DNA of 59,059 nucleotides. It comes from Corallochytrium limacisporum (lineage: Eukaryota; Opisthokonta). The position numbers and the translations under genes were made by a program. This document shows, one piece after another, positions 1 to 9,356 of the stretch (positions are counted from its first letter, which is position 1; every line of letters starts with the position of its first letter). The notes under the pieces were generated by a model. It was not told the DNA's origin. It was given only the letters and a program-made list of their open reading frames with translations, and did no database searches. The stretch is taken from NCBI GenBank assembly GCA_002811645.1, contig PDIP01000083.1, forward strand, positions 262,043 to 321,101, read 5' to 3'.

Positions 1-584
1 AATAGTCCTTTTTTGAGAGTAGCAGGGACTCTTCGTTTGAATCAGCTATTTAAATATTTGTGCATGATTGTTAAAAAGAGCAAAATATAATGAAATAGAA
101 TGGAATCAATATAAGTTATTATACAATCAAGATTAAAAAAGATCCTCGGGAGTCAAATTTTTCGGAGTTTTGACCCTAACATACCAGACAGAGGGTGGTA
201 CTACCAACTCCTGTTCCGTTGGGACAGCCTCCTCCTTGCTGAGCCTCTGTGATCCGGTACTGGTCCTGCTTTCGACCGGTGCTGTGCTATTTTTAGGAGG
301 GGAGGAGAGCCCCCCGGGGGGGGGCCTTTTTTTCAAGAGTCGCTGTCGCCGCCCCTAGGCCGTCCGGACCCCCGTGTTCACTCGACCCCCCGTCCCCCCT
401 TGGGGGATCTCATCAGAAAGACAGGCGGCTGTCATATGAGCTCGCTGACTCCAAAGAGTTTCAGATTAAGATAGTCGAATATGTTGCTTCTTTATTGTTT
501 AAATCGCGTTCTTTACCAGGAGACGTGTCATGTATTCAGATGGGCGAACTGCAGTCTCGCCGTCAAGGCAATATACCGTCCTAC
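1..584. other. Gene-free left edge
   Basis: I see no supportable gene. The first 165 bases are AT-rich. Around 300-330 there is a C run followed directly by a G run, of the kind that recurs in the other islands of this window. Short open frames here have low-complexity translations. Confidence 0.6.
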
Positions 585-1481
585 TCATTGCCGCGAGTCC
601 TGCAGAGCGTTCAATTCTGCGTAGAGCGCAGGCAGAATCTCTTCGGCTTTCCCATGGATGTGATGTATAAGCGGAACCTCCATCTTCCACCGTACCACTG
701 GGTCCTCGACGTTAATATTGAAAACGACGGCGTTGTTATCACGTGCAATGTGCAGAGCATCTATTGTGATGCCAACACTAAAGCTGGTCCCGACAAAGAC
801 AACCACTGTAGCTTGTTCAAGCCAGAGCATAGCGTCTTCAAAGCGGAACGCAACGTGATCCTCGTAGGCTTCGTCGAAGAGGAGGGGGTGTGGCATCAAA
901 TTGCCCCCACATTTGGGACACTTTGGCACGTCCGTCAGGGACTTTTCGGTCACTAGCGACTGATTCTCCGGTTCGGACATATAAATGAGATCCTTGCCTA
1001 CTCCTGGACATTTACGGGCAGCACTGCTACATCTATACGCATTCACAAAGCCATGGACTTCGGCGAGATATTCTTCTTTGACTTTCCCTTGGTCCTTCAG
1101 GTGCAACCGATCAACGTTTTGCGTAATGATGTGCACCCGGCCGGGCTCACAGCAGGCCATAATCTGTGCTAGTGCAACGTGCGCTCCATTTGGATCAACA
1201 TCCTCAATGACGTGTGGTCCAAAGTTTGGCAGCCAAAAGTCATTGTACCATGTCAACGGATCTCTTTTGAACTTTCTCTTTGTTCCCCATGACATCAGGT
1301 GCTTCTCCCACACAGCATTCTTTGATCTGCGAAACAGAGGCAGCCCAGATGCAGCACTTAGACCAGCTCCCGTCACGAAAACGACCCTCGATTGAGAGTC
1401 AGACAAGTACGAAGCAAGATCGCCCAACGTTTTCAAAGTTGCTCGCTGCTGGACCACTTTCTGGCGCTTTCTAGTGCTCAT
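585..1481 (-). CDS. SIR2-family NAD-dependent deacylase (sirtuin), 298 aa
   Basis: Sirtuins remove acyl groups from lysine using NAD. The Rossmann core is clear: GAGLSAASG at residues 38-46, TQNVDRLH at 120-127, catalytic His143 in the EVHG motif, and a GTS motif near 232. Two cysteine pairs for zinc follow, Cys151/Cys158 and Cys188/Cys191. Two things are odd. The usual Pro-Asp-Phe-Arg after the GAG loop reads Pro-Leu-Phe-Arg (Leu49), and the first cysteine pair is spaced C-x6-C instead of C-x2-C. The N-terminus has a basic RKRQK stretch that could be a nuclear signal. The start is the first in-frame ATG (1481-1479). A 6-codon upstream frame begins at 1498 and its stop overlaps the start as ATGA. 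The family is certain; the subclass and substrate are not. The gene is divergent from the OCIA-like gene. Confidence 0.92.
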   Translation of the reverse strand: MSTRKRQKVVQQRATLKTLGDLASYLSDSQSRVVFVTGAGLSAASGLPLFRRSKNAVWEKHLMSWGTKRKFKRDPLTWYNDFWLPNFGPHVIEDVDPNGAHVALAQIMACCEPGRVHIITQNVDRLHLKDQGKVKEEYLAEVHGFVNAYRCSSAARKCPGVGKDLIYMSEPENQSLVTEKSLTDVPKCPKCGGNLMPHPLLFDEAYEDHVAFRFEDAMLWLEQATVVVFVGTSFSVGITIDALHIARDNNAVVFNINVEDPVVRWKMEVPLIHHIHGKAEEILPALYAELNALQDSRQ

Positions 1482-2154
1482 GATCTTAATCGACTCATGT
1501 CTGTGGCGTGTAAGTAATTCACTAGCGAGCTCACGAATAAGCCCCCGGACCCCACTATGATCTATCCTCTGTCAAATTTGAATTCACTGACCTTCGAAAT
1601 ACCACAAATTCATCGATTGGAGTCACGTTTTGCATTCCACAAATAGGCGTTCTCAAATCGATCGATTTGAATGGCCACGTCATTTTGCCATGATAAACGT
1701 GTGTCATGCGTCCGACCTCTCGTCGTTTGTGCTTCACTATCGCCTGCCACACTCACCTCTTTTCCATCGCTAAGAAGTACACACCACATCACAACTCCCT
1801 CCCCCAACTCACCCTCCGGTGCGGGGAGAACAATCAGTTTCTTTCGCGTTATTCTCCCCTCTCAATGTTTCATTGTTTTGGCTTTGAAGAGAACCATCGG
1901 TTCCGGCAGACCGTCGACCGGAGTCGGGCAGTAGTTCCAACGACGCAGAAAAAGGCAACGGAGGAGCCAAGACACCAAGACCATTGCCGCAAGGACCGTG
2001 TGTACCTGAACAGACACGTAACGGCGAGAGTGTGTTAGAAGTGAATTGGATCACTTACAGTGTTGTGGTATACTGACCTGACGAGTGTAGGTACTAAATG
2101 ATCTGCTAGTATACGGAATTCCCATACCCTCCTCGCTCATGGTGTGGATTGTCA
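1482..2154. promoter_or_regulatory. Divergent intergenic region, sirtuin / OCIA-like gene
   Basis: This 673-bp region must hold both promoters. It lacks the long G/C runs of most other divergent gaps. On the minus strand there is a GTGAGT at 1756-1751 and a pyrimidine-poor CACAG near 1505. A 5'-UTR intron for the sirtuin is therefore possible but unproven. Open frames on both strands have no recognisable product. Confidence 0.4.
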
Positions 2155-2889
2155 ATGAACCAGAGGGCTCCCGCAGACGACGAAGCAGAAGGAACTGCCA
2201 TGGACCATCCAGGCGCTCACCATCCCACCAAACAAGAGACACGACAGTCGCTTGATCAGATCATTGATCGCTGGCGTACGCGCGTAATAGATGGCTCATA
2301 TAAACCGACTCCTGGAGAGCTCGAAGCCTTCAAAAAGACTCAGAACGATGTCACATTGTGCACATTCATCGGTGGCCTGGCTGGCTATGGCACCCTGCGG
2401 GCAGTAATCGCCACTACGCGCCGGCCCTGGGCCTATTATCATCCCGGCCTGCGGTTTGCGGGCGCAAGCTTTTCATACTTTGTCGGTGCCTGGTCTGGTG
2501 CTGCGTACGCCACGGTCCGAGGAACGCAGAGGATCCTTCAAGTTCCGGACTCGCAAATTGCGCAGGATTTACGACCCGTGCTTGAGCGGCTAGGGTTTCC
2601 CATGCCTGCGAACATGCCGGCACGTCAGAAAGAACAGTACGGCTTGGATCAATCCGAGGAACGGAAAGAGAATCTTTGGGGTGACCAGATCCCACCTGCA
2701 GATAGCGACATGAGCGATGGCAGAGATTCATGGGGTAGTAGTCTGCCAGAGCAACAGCCCCAGCCACTCAATCAAGATATCTTCGACACCGACCCTTCCC
2801 TGCGGTCAGGAGGAGGGGATTCGATACCATCACAGCAGCCACAGCAGTACAGCAATGCCTATGGCGACGTTGGGTTTTCGAAGGACTGA
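2155..2889 (+). CDS. OCIA-domain-like membrane protein, 244 aa
   Basis: In animals OCIAD proteins are small double-spanning membrane proteins of mitochondria and endosomes. Here a conserved-looking core runs from about residue 50 to 145. It has a PTPGELEAF start like the PT-E-E--F start of OCIA domains, two small-residue-rich hydrophobic segments (around FIGGLAGYGTLRAVI and FAGASFSYFVGAW), and then an L----S-----LRP helix. A polar Gln/Ser/Pro tail follows and ends in NAYGDVGF, which resembles the KYGD-W ending of OCIAD1. These resemblances are judged by eye. The start is ATG 2155-2157, because the frame upstream offers only TTG. The gene converges on the GPP34-like gene with 271 bp between stops. 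It could instead be an unrelated two-span membrane protein. Confidence 0.55.
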   Translation: MNQRAPADDEAEGTAMDHPGAHHPTKQETRQSLDQIIDRWRTRVIDGSYKPTPGELEAFKKTQNDVTLCTFIGGLAGYGTLRAVIATTRRPWAYYHPGLRFAGASFSYFVGAWSGAAYATVRGTQRILQVPDSQIAQDLRPVLERLGFPMPANMPARQKEQYGLDQSEERKENLWGDQIPPADSDMSDGRDSWGSSLPEQQPQPLNQDIFDTDPSLRSGGGDSIPSQQPQQYSNAYGDVGFSKD

Positions 2890-3160
2890 TTTATCATTAC
2901 ATTGAACTTAGTGGCATCACCTAAAATATCTCCCTGATCATGATATTGATGTTGCCAGTACGGTTGGCCAATTGACCTTAATGGAACATTAATGTTTTAT
3001 TATGATGAAGTGGTTTGTCTTTATGCGATGTTGTTCATGTACGTACCATGTGCTCCGCGTGACATATGCATGTCGTGCTGATGTGCAGGGTGCTGCTCAT
3101 GCTCAAACGATTACCAAGTGACATGATGTGGATTTAACCCGGCTTAAAACATCGAATGAT
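2890..3160. other. Convergent 3' intergenic region (271 bp)
   Basis: This is the shared 3' region of the OCIA-like and GPP34-like genes. It is AT-rich, with no homopolymer island and no recognisable gene. Confidence 0.6.
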
Positions 3161-3916
3161 TTACCAGTAGATGTCCAGGGCAACGTTCGAGGATGCACCG
3201 AAGTCGAACATATCGTACTTGTTGGTTTCCTCGAAGTAGATGTTGGCCGCGTAGATGGTGTGGACGATGTCGTTCGAGTCAGAAAGCTTGCGGATGTGAC
3301 CGTCGACAGCCTTGGCGAGCTCTTTGTCGCCACCGAGGACCTTCCGGGGAAGAGAACCCATGTTGGCAATAGTGGCAGCGGCAATACCGTAGCTCATCTC
3401 GCCCTCAGGGACGGTTTCGCCCTTGAGGACAGCGGCCAGCTTAGTCTTAACCTCCTCAACCACCTTGGGATCGCTAAACTTGACCACGTTGTGGCGAACG
3501 CTGTGGGTTACGTAGTCGCTGACCAGGCCCCGGCGTTTCAGACCCTCAGCAACCATCATGTCTGGGTCCTGGATGTGCAGCTTCTTATCGTTGGAACCGA
3601 AGGGATCCAAGTGGTAGATCCAGCCAGCAGCCAGATGGGCAGACGTGGAGAGGTTCATTTTGGAGAGAATGGAAGCCTGCAGGGGGCTATCGGATCCGTT
3701 GGCCTCGGCCTTGCAGAGGATGGTAAGGGCACCAGACTCCTGAATAGAGTCAGCCTCGCGGGGCTTCAGGGCGATCTTACCTTCCAGACACAAGTCACCG
3801 AAGGCGCAGCCAATGAACTCGCGCTGAGATTTGAAAGGGACCTTTCCGGTCTCGGGCTCGGCAATAGCCATGAGCAGAATTTCTGCGGCGGAGAGCTGGG
3901 TGGCGGTGGCGGGCAT
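3161..3916 (-). CDS. GPP34-domain protein (GOLPH3/Vps74-like), 251 aa
   Basis: GPP34 proteins bind phosphatidylinositol-4-phosphate on Golgi membranes and help retain glycosyltransferases. The layout fits: an N-terminal LSAAEILLMAIAEPETG helix, a GCAFGDLCLEGKIAL segment matching the G---ELA--GRI stretch of the family, a helical middle with 'GLKRRGLV', and a long C-terminal helical half. The usual family length is about 220-300 aa. Conservation with animal GOLPH3 looks low, so this may be a divergent paralogue. The start is ATG 3916-3914; the longer frame begins only with TTG at 3937. The head-on neighbour is the unknown gene at 5233, 1.3 kb away. A different all-helical Golgi or bacterial-type GPP34 protein cannot be excluded by eye. 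Confidence 0.68.
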   Translation of the reverse strand: MPATATQLSAAEILLMAIAEPETGKVPFKSQREFIGCAFGDLCLEGKIALKPREADSIQESGALTILCKAEANGSDSPLQASILSKMNLSTSAHLAAGWIYHLDPFGSNDKKLHIQDPDMMVAEGLKRRGLVSDYVTHSVRHNVVKFSDPKVVEEVKTKLAAVLKGETVPEGEMSYGIAAATIANMGSLPRKVLGGDKELAKAVDGHIRKLSDSNDIVHTIYAANIYFEETNKYDMFDFGASSNVALDIYW

Positions 3917-5232
3917 GATTGCTTGTGTATGTGTCAAGTGTTCGTACTTGCTTTCTAGGGTGCTAGCAGACTTGCTAATGATTGCAGGCCGGGATCCCTT
4001 AAGTACCCTGGAATGTATTCAATATGGAGGGCGACCGGCCACTGTGATCCAAGTACGGAGTCAAGACGAGCACAATCCGACCGAAGATTGTAATTCCCAA
4101 GTCTTCCACTACCCGCTCCTCGACGGTTCTTTCACTGATACGAGGCAGACCCCGGTCAAATGGGTTGTATCCCTCTCCCGGCTTTTCCTGTGTTTGCGGC
4201 ACCGCTCCCTGTATGCTTTCTTTAATGATTCACGGTAGCGGTGGTTAGTGCGCGGGCACTTTCATCGTGTGAGAAGGTACACAACAACACCCACACACAC
4301 TTGCCGCTGTTACTACACGCGCTTTTCCGTATAAGTCCCGTCAGTGACACCCTCCATTGACGGAAGACACGGGAAAAAGGGCATGGGCACTACCGACTAC
4401 GGACCCTACGACCCACAGCACTTCACGGAACGCGATGCGAGGACTGCAATAAATTGTCGAGCTTACAAAACAGCCCACACACACAGCCAGAACGACTCCT
4501 GGATTGGCAACACCAGCGCACTGCGAACACTCTGGTCGACCAAAACCTAGAATAGAGCCCCCCCCCTTTTTTTTTTGTTCTCATTCGACATGTTTTGTGA
4601 AACGCGCATCGACGAGAAAGTTGAAGCCCACCCACCCACCCTTCCCCGAGGCCCCCTCCAAAGCAAGGGGGCGGGGGGGGGGGGGGGAAGGGGGAGAGAT
4701 CCGGGGGCACTTACGAGGCGCCCTCCCCTTGCCTACGGGGCCTGGGAGTACTGGGTCCCGCAGGCCCCCACCCCCCCTCTTTTCTCACCTCCCGTTTCCT
4801 TCCACGGCGTTGTCACGTTTCGATTTTGGGCATTTTTCTTTGGGCTCTCAGGCGGCTGTATTCTTTGTTTCAGGGGCCCATCTATGGTTGGTTCCTGCCG
4901 CTTTTGGTTTGTCATTTTTTGTGCACCAACGTCGTGTACCAACAGCATTCTTGTTTGTTTTGGTCTATCCATGTAGAGCATAGAGTGGTACTTCAAATCC
5001 AATGTATTGCGAAACGAATGAGACCAGTTGGCTGTTGTCAAGCGGGGGCTTTCAAGATAACGATACCCGATAAAGAACGAAGGATCAAAGATGAGGACGA
5101 TTGAGTCTCATGCAAGCATGTAGCAAGGGACAAGAAAGTTATTTACTATATTTTTTACGTTCATAACATCACTGGCTATTGCGAAATCAACACACGAGAC
5201 TTGAGATCTTTCCAGAACACAGAACGTTTACA
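3917..5232. other. Divergent intergenic island with G/C and T runs
   Basis: This 1.3-kb gap separates two divergent starts. It contains a T run near 4568-4576, a run of about 15 G ending near 4687 and a C-rich stretch near 4770. A 67-codon open frame at 4202-3999 (-) has no recognisable homologue. I see no gene. Confidence 0.55.
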
Positions 5233-5739
5233 ATGGTCCAACGCCGTGTCTTCCCGCGAACCATGGGACAGCAAGTGACGGTGACAGGTGATATCAACGG
5301 ACAGTCATCGCCTTGCTTGAAACGCAGCTTTGTTGAATTTGACTGCACCAATGTCACAGCCGAAGACTATGGAGGGACTCTGTTCCCGCAAAAGAAACGG
5401 AGGCAAACGTTGCCCGCAACGGAACCGATAACCACAACCGTGAACGAAGTGGAAGCTCCACTGACGACAAGAGATCCCATGGAAATGATGCATCAGTCGT
5501 GTTCACCAGCTACGTACTCACGAATGTATCGCTATCATGCCCGCCCGTTGCAGCATGCCCAGTCTCATGACTCGGTCACCTCCGTAGTTGATCTCACCAT
5601 TGAGCGACAGCTGCACCGTTTTCGGAATCGCACGCGAAATAGTCAGTCGAGTAACAGTATCAGCAGCCTAAGTTCTCAGGGTGAATGCCCACAGTGTGCC
5701 AGCAGCTATTCAGGACACTTGAGTCACATTTCGCATTGA
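5233..5739 (+). CDS. Unknown basic, Ser-rich small protein, 168 aa
   Basis: I do not recognise this protein. The N-terminal third carries CLKRSFVEFD, and about 30 residues later PQKKRRQTL, a likely nuclear signal. This pairing recalls the LKRTLDFD ... PKRRR start of the nuclear protein akirin, but nothing after it does. The middle is rich in Thr, His and Arg. The C-terminus is Ser-rich and ends with CPQC followed by three His within the last 10 residues, a possible but untested metal site. The start is ATG 5233-5235; the upstream extension starts with TTG. Balanced codon use and a 507-nt open frame outside low-complexity DNA support a real gene. Its neighbours give no functional clue. Confidence 0.55.
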   Translation: MVQRRVFPRTMGQQVTVTGDINGQSSPCLKRSFVEFDCTNVTAEDYGGTLFPQKKRRQTLPATEPITTTVNEVEAPLTTRDPMEMMHQSCSPATYSRMYRYHARPLQHAQSHDSVTSVVDLTIERQLHRFRNRTRNSQSSNSISSLSSQGECPQCASSYSGHLSHISH

Positions 5740-7229
5740 AAATATGCTCGGGTGTTTGCTTGAAGTAGCAATCCGAGCTCGCGTGTAGGGGACCATACTC
5801 GGTTCGCCATGTTCGTCCGCCTCCCCCACTGTTTCCATCATAAGCATCATATACTATTCATGAACATCATCACATTGCCAAAGACTGAAGAGCCTAGGCT
5901 TCAAATGATTACAGAACATCATGTCACGATATCACATGCACTCGCATCTGTGTCCACAAGCAAATCATGGTCCAGGATCATTCATTCCGTAGGAGCGGCG
6001 GGAGTGCATTACTACCGCCGCTCCTTTACTCTTGGGAGAGGAGACGTCAGTATATTGGTAACATTCTAATCATTATATATACAACCATAATTTCAAATAT
6101 TCATATAAAGTATAACAAATACACGGTGGATGATACCTTTCCTCTGAGCGGAGCAATTCTCTTAGTGCGGTGGGCGGTCTCGCCGTTCCTGGTTTCGGGG
6201 CCGCCCTCTCTCCTCTTTCTTTCCCCGGAGGGCCCCCCTCCCTCTCTTTTCTCCGGCCCCCCCCCCTGCTCAATTACTCACCTCCCCTCCCCTCCTCCCC
6301 GCAACCGTAAAACAGAGACGGTAATCACCCAAAGTTCGCGAATCGCGGCTTTTCAATTTTTTCTCTTTTTCTGTTTGTCTTGCGTGATAAAATCGCGTTT
6401 TCCCCATTTCTGGCAACCCAAGAAAGAAAGAGACCTTAAAAAACCAACTCCCGCACCGGGGTCTCTCCGCTGCGATTTTCCTTGTTTTTTTTTCTTTGTT
6501 TGTTTTTGTGGTGAGAGATGTGGTGTTTTCAGTACTGTGGATATCCACACTTGCGAAACGGTGGCGAAAAAAAAAGCCGGTCACAAGCAGCCAAAGAAAA
6601 AAATGGTGGTCGCCCCCTCCCCGTGGGGGTTTTGGGGTTTTCCTTTTTTCTCTTTTTCTTTTTAATTTTGTAATCGCAGAACGCACAGTGTTAACAACTC
6701 TCTTTGGGATTTTTTTTGGTGGTGGAATTGGGGGGGGGATAAAGGAGAAAAAAAAGGTGTGAACGGACCCCCCACCATCGCAGATGTTCGCCCACCCCTC
6801 CCCTTCCCTCTTCCAAAAGGCTTTTATTGTTGAAAGGGCGAGTTAGGCCGAGGGCAAAGCCAAGGGGGGGGGAGGGGGAGGGGCTTTGGGCGAAAGATTT
6901 ACGAAAAGGCCCCCCGAGGAGAGGGGGGGGAGGAGAAACATATGTGAGACCCTTGGGGCCGCGAGAGAAGGGACCGGGGCGGCAGAGCGATTATCGGAGT
7001 GTTCGTGGAGGCTGATGGACGTCACACGGGAAGGTTTCGGGTGGGTACATGAGGACTGGTTCATTGGATTCGATGAACAAAGGGAAGCGCATAAATACAA
7101 ATAGTTACAACTTTGCAATAGCAATAGATTAGATCGACAGCAGCTAGATGCTCTGATCAGGTGCTTGTGTTGTGGGGGTGATATTTACATAGATCTTTTG
7201 TTGGTGTACAGTTGCGTAAACATAGAACC
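5740..7229. other. Upstream island of the glycogen synthase gene
   Basis: This gap is 1.5 kb. The stretch 6160-7000 is dominated by C runs (near 6259-6270), T runs, A runs (6566-6574) and G runs (6727-6740, 6865-6885). The last 200 bases before the start are ordinary sequence. I find no gene; long open frames here are products of the homopolymers. Confidence 0.6.
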
Positions 7230-9152
7230 ATGGCAGAAGACCCACCAAAATTCCTCTTTGATATCGCCTGGGAAGTTGCGAACAAGGTCGGTGGCATTTA
7301 TACCGTGATCCGGTCCAAAACACCGGTCACTGTCTCAGAGTACGAGGACGACTACTGTCTAATCGGACCCTACAATGTCAATGCCGCCCGTACCGAGGTT
7401 GAATCCATGGAGCCCGACACGGAGCCCATGCGTAAGGCCGTGGAAGCCATGAAACAGGCAGGGATCAATGTCTTCTTTGGCCGTTGGCTGGTTGAGGGCT
7501 ACCCCAGGGTCGTTTTGTTGGACCTCGATAGCTACCGCGACCGCACCGCCAAGTACAAGAGTGAATTCTGGGATCTCGCCAACATTGGTACGCCAGACCA
7601 TGACCCAGAGACGAACGACGCGGTTCTGTTTGGTTTTGGTGCTGCAATGTTCTTGCGCGCATTCGAGGAGAACATTGACAAGATGGTGATTGCGAATTTC
7701 CACGAGTGGCTTGCCGGTGTTGGTCTGGTGGTACTGCGCTGCTGGCAGACTCAGATTGCCACAATCTTCACTACCCATGCGACATTGCTGGGCCGTTACC
7801 TGTGTGCGGCCGCAAACATTGACTTCTACAACAATCTTGACAAGTTCGACTGCGACAAGGAAGCCGCACAGCGTGGCATTTATCACCGTTATGCGATCGA
7901 GAAAGCAGCAACTCACTCAGCGCACACATTCACTACGGTCAGTCAGATTACTGGGGACGAAGCCCTGGCTCTGCTGGGACGCAAGCCGGACGTGATCACG
8001 CCCAACGGTCTGAATGTGAAGAAGTTTGCTGCGTTGCACGAGTTCCAGAATCTGCACGCGAAGATGAAGGAGAAGATTCAAAGCTTCGTGCGTGGTCACT
8101 TCTACGGGCACAACAACTGGGACATGGATAAGACGCTGTACTTTTTCATTGCTGGACGGTACGAGTACACGAACAAGGGCGCTGACTTCTACATTGACGC
8201 ACTCGCGGAACTGAATCGTCTGCTGAAGGAGAAAAAGTCTGACACCACGGTCGTGGCGTTCGTCATCATGCCTGCCAAGACCAACAACTTCAATTTTGAG
8301 GCATTGCGTGGTCAGGCCGTTACCAAGCAGCTGCGGGACACAGTAAATGACATTAAGGGATCGCTGGGTGACCGCTTGTTTGATGCCACAGCCAAGGGAC
8401 GGATTCCGGACATTGATTCGCTCATTACAGAGGGAGATCGCATTCGTCTGAAGCGGTGCATGTACGCCTTGCAGCGAAACTCACTGCCTCCCATTGTCAC
8501 GCACAACATGACCGATGACAACACTGACCAGATCCTGAGCCACCTGCGTGGTGTACGGCTCTTCAATGATGGGGAAGATCGTGTCAAGGTCGTGTTTCAC
8601 CCAGAGTTCCTGTCCAGCACCAGTCCACTCTTCCCAATCGACTACGAAGAGTTCGTGCGGGGCTGCCACCTGGGCGTCTTCCCAAGCTACTACGAACCCT
8701 GGGGTTACACTCCAGCTGAGTGCACCGTCATGGGGGTGCCGTCCGTGACGAGCAATCTGTCTGGCTTTGGTTGCTTCATCTCCGATCACGTCGTAGATCC
8801 CTCGTCGTACGGTGTATACATCATCGATCGCCATTTCAGCATTCGTGATGACGCACTGAAGGCCCTGGGCCGGGAAATGTTCCAATTCACACAGCTGTCC
8901 CGCCGTCAACGTATCAATCTGCGCAATCGCACTGAGCGACTCAGTGAGCTGCTGGACTGGAAGCGGCTGGGTATGTACTACGTCCGAGCCCGTAGCCATT
9001 CGTTGCACAAGGCTTACCCAGAAAACTTTGCGATGCAACTGGAGGATGACGAGGAGTTCAGCACTGAAGACATCAGTCGCAACCTGGCCATGCCCAGGCC
9101 TGAGTCCGCGCCGTCTAGTCCAAAGGTGCGGCTGGGCACCGATGTTCTGTAA
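7230..9152 (+). CDS. GYS: Glycogen synthase, GT3 family, 640 aa
   Basis: It transfers glucose from UDP-glucose to growing glycogen chains in the cytosol. It is a full-length GT3 enzyme of the fungal/animal type. Residues 13-29 hold [17 protein letters not shown], the sugar-nucleotide loop. The C-terminal Rossmann half has the [12 protein letters not shown] catalytic segment and the SNLSGFG loop. The arginine cluster that senses glucose-6-phosphate in yeast and animals is present from about residue 557 ([19 protein letters not shown]). The tail ends in [15 protein letters not shown], which aligns with the mammalian site-3 phosphorylation region, so control by GSK3-type kinases is plausible. 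The start is ATG 7230 in an ACC-ATG-G context; the frame extends upstream only with TTG. It converges on the 5'-nucleotidase gene, with 204 bp between stops. Confidence 0.97.
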   Translation: MAEDPPKFLFDIAWEVANKVGGIYTVIRSKTPVTVSEYEDDYCLIGPYNVNAARTEVESMEPDTEPMRKAVEAMKQAGINVFFGRWLVEGYPRVVLLDLDSYRDRTAKYKSEFWDLANIGTPDHDPETNDAVLFGFGAAMFLRAFEENIDKMVIANFHEWLAGVGLVVLRCWQTQIATIFTTHATLLGRYLCAAANIDFYNNLDKFDCDKEAAQRGIYHRYAIEKAATHSAHTFTTVSQITGDEALALLGRKPDVITPNGLNVKKFAALHEFQNLHAKMKEKIQSFVRGHFYGHNNWDMDKTLYFFIAGRYEYTNKGADFYIDALAELNRLLKEKKSDTTVVAFVIMPAKTNNFNFEALRGQAVTKQLRDTVNDIKGSLGDRLFDATAKGRIPDIDSLITEGDRIRLKRCMYALQRNSLPPIVTHNMTDDNTDQILSHLRGVRLFNDGEDRVKVVFHPEFLSSTSPLFPIDYEEFVRGCHLGVFPSYYEPWGYTPAECTVMGVPSVTSNLSGFGCFISDHVVDPSSYGVYIIDRHFSIRDDALKALGREMFQFTQLSRRQRINLRNRTERLSELLDWKRLGMYYVRARSHSLHKAYPENFAMQLEDDEEFSTEDISRNLAMPRPESAPSSPKVRLGTDVL

Positions 9153-9356
9153 ACAATCACCGTTTTCTCTACCTCAGTTTGTACATAAACAAGCAAATCA
9201 CAAGATATATTGTATGTGAATGTTGTGTCCATTTCGATGTATTTGTGTTGTGTTGACCTTCCGATTTCAGAGATGCACTTCTGTGCACTCGGTTGGCATG
9301 CTGCGACATTGTCGCCTTTATGATGATCTATGAATTACACTGTTGTGAAAGTCCTT

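Noticed and set aside
1555-1807. Overlapping minus-strand frames upstream of the sirtuin
   Set aside because: Short, mutually overlapping and unrecognised. A GTGAGT is present but no convincing acceptor pair restores a coding frame.
3128-3958. 276-codon plus-strand frame opposite the GPP34-like gene
   Set aside because: It is an antisense shadow: the minus frame carries the family motifs and an ATG, while the plus frame has none.
3999-4202. 67-codon frame on the minus strand upstream of the GPP34-like gene
   Set aside because: ATG start and fair composition, but no domain and no splice signals clearly joining it to the downstream gene.
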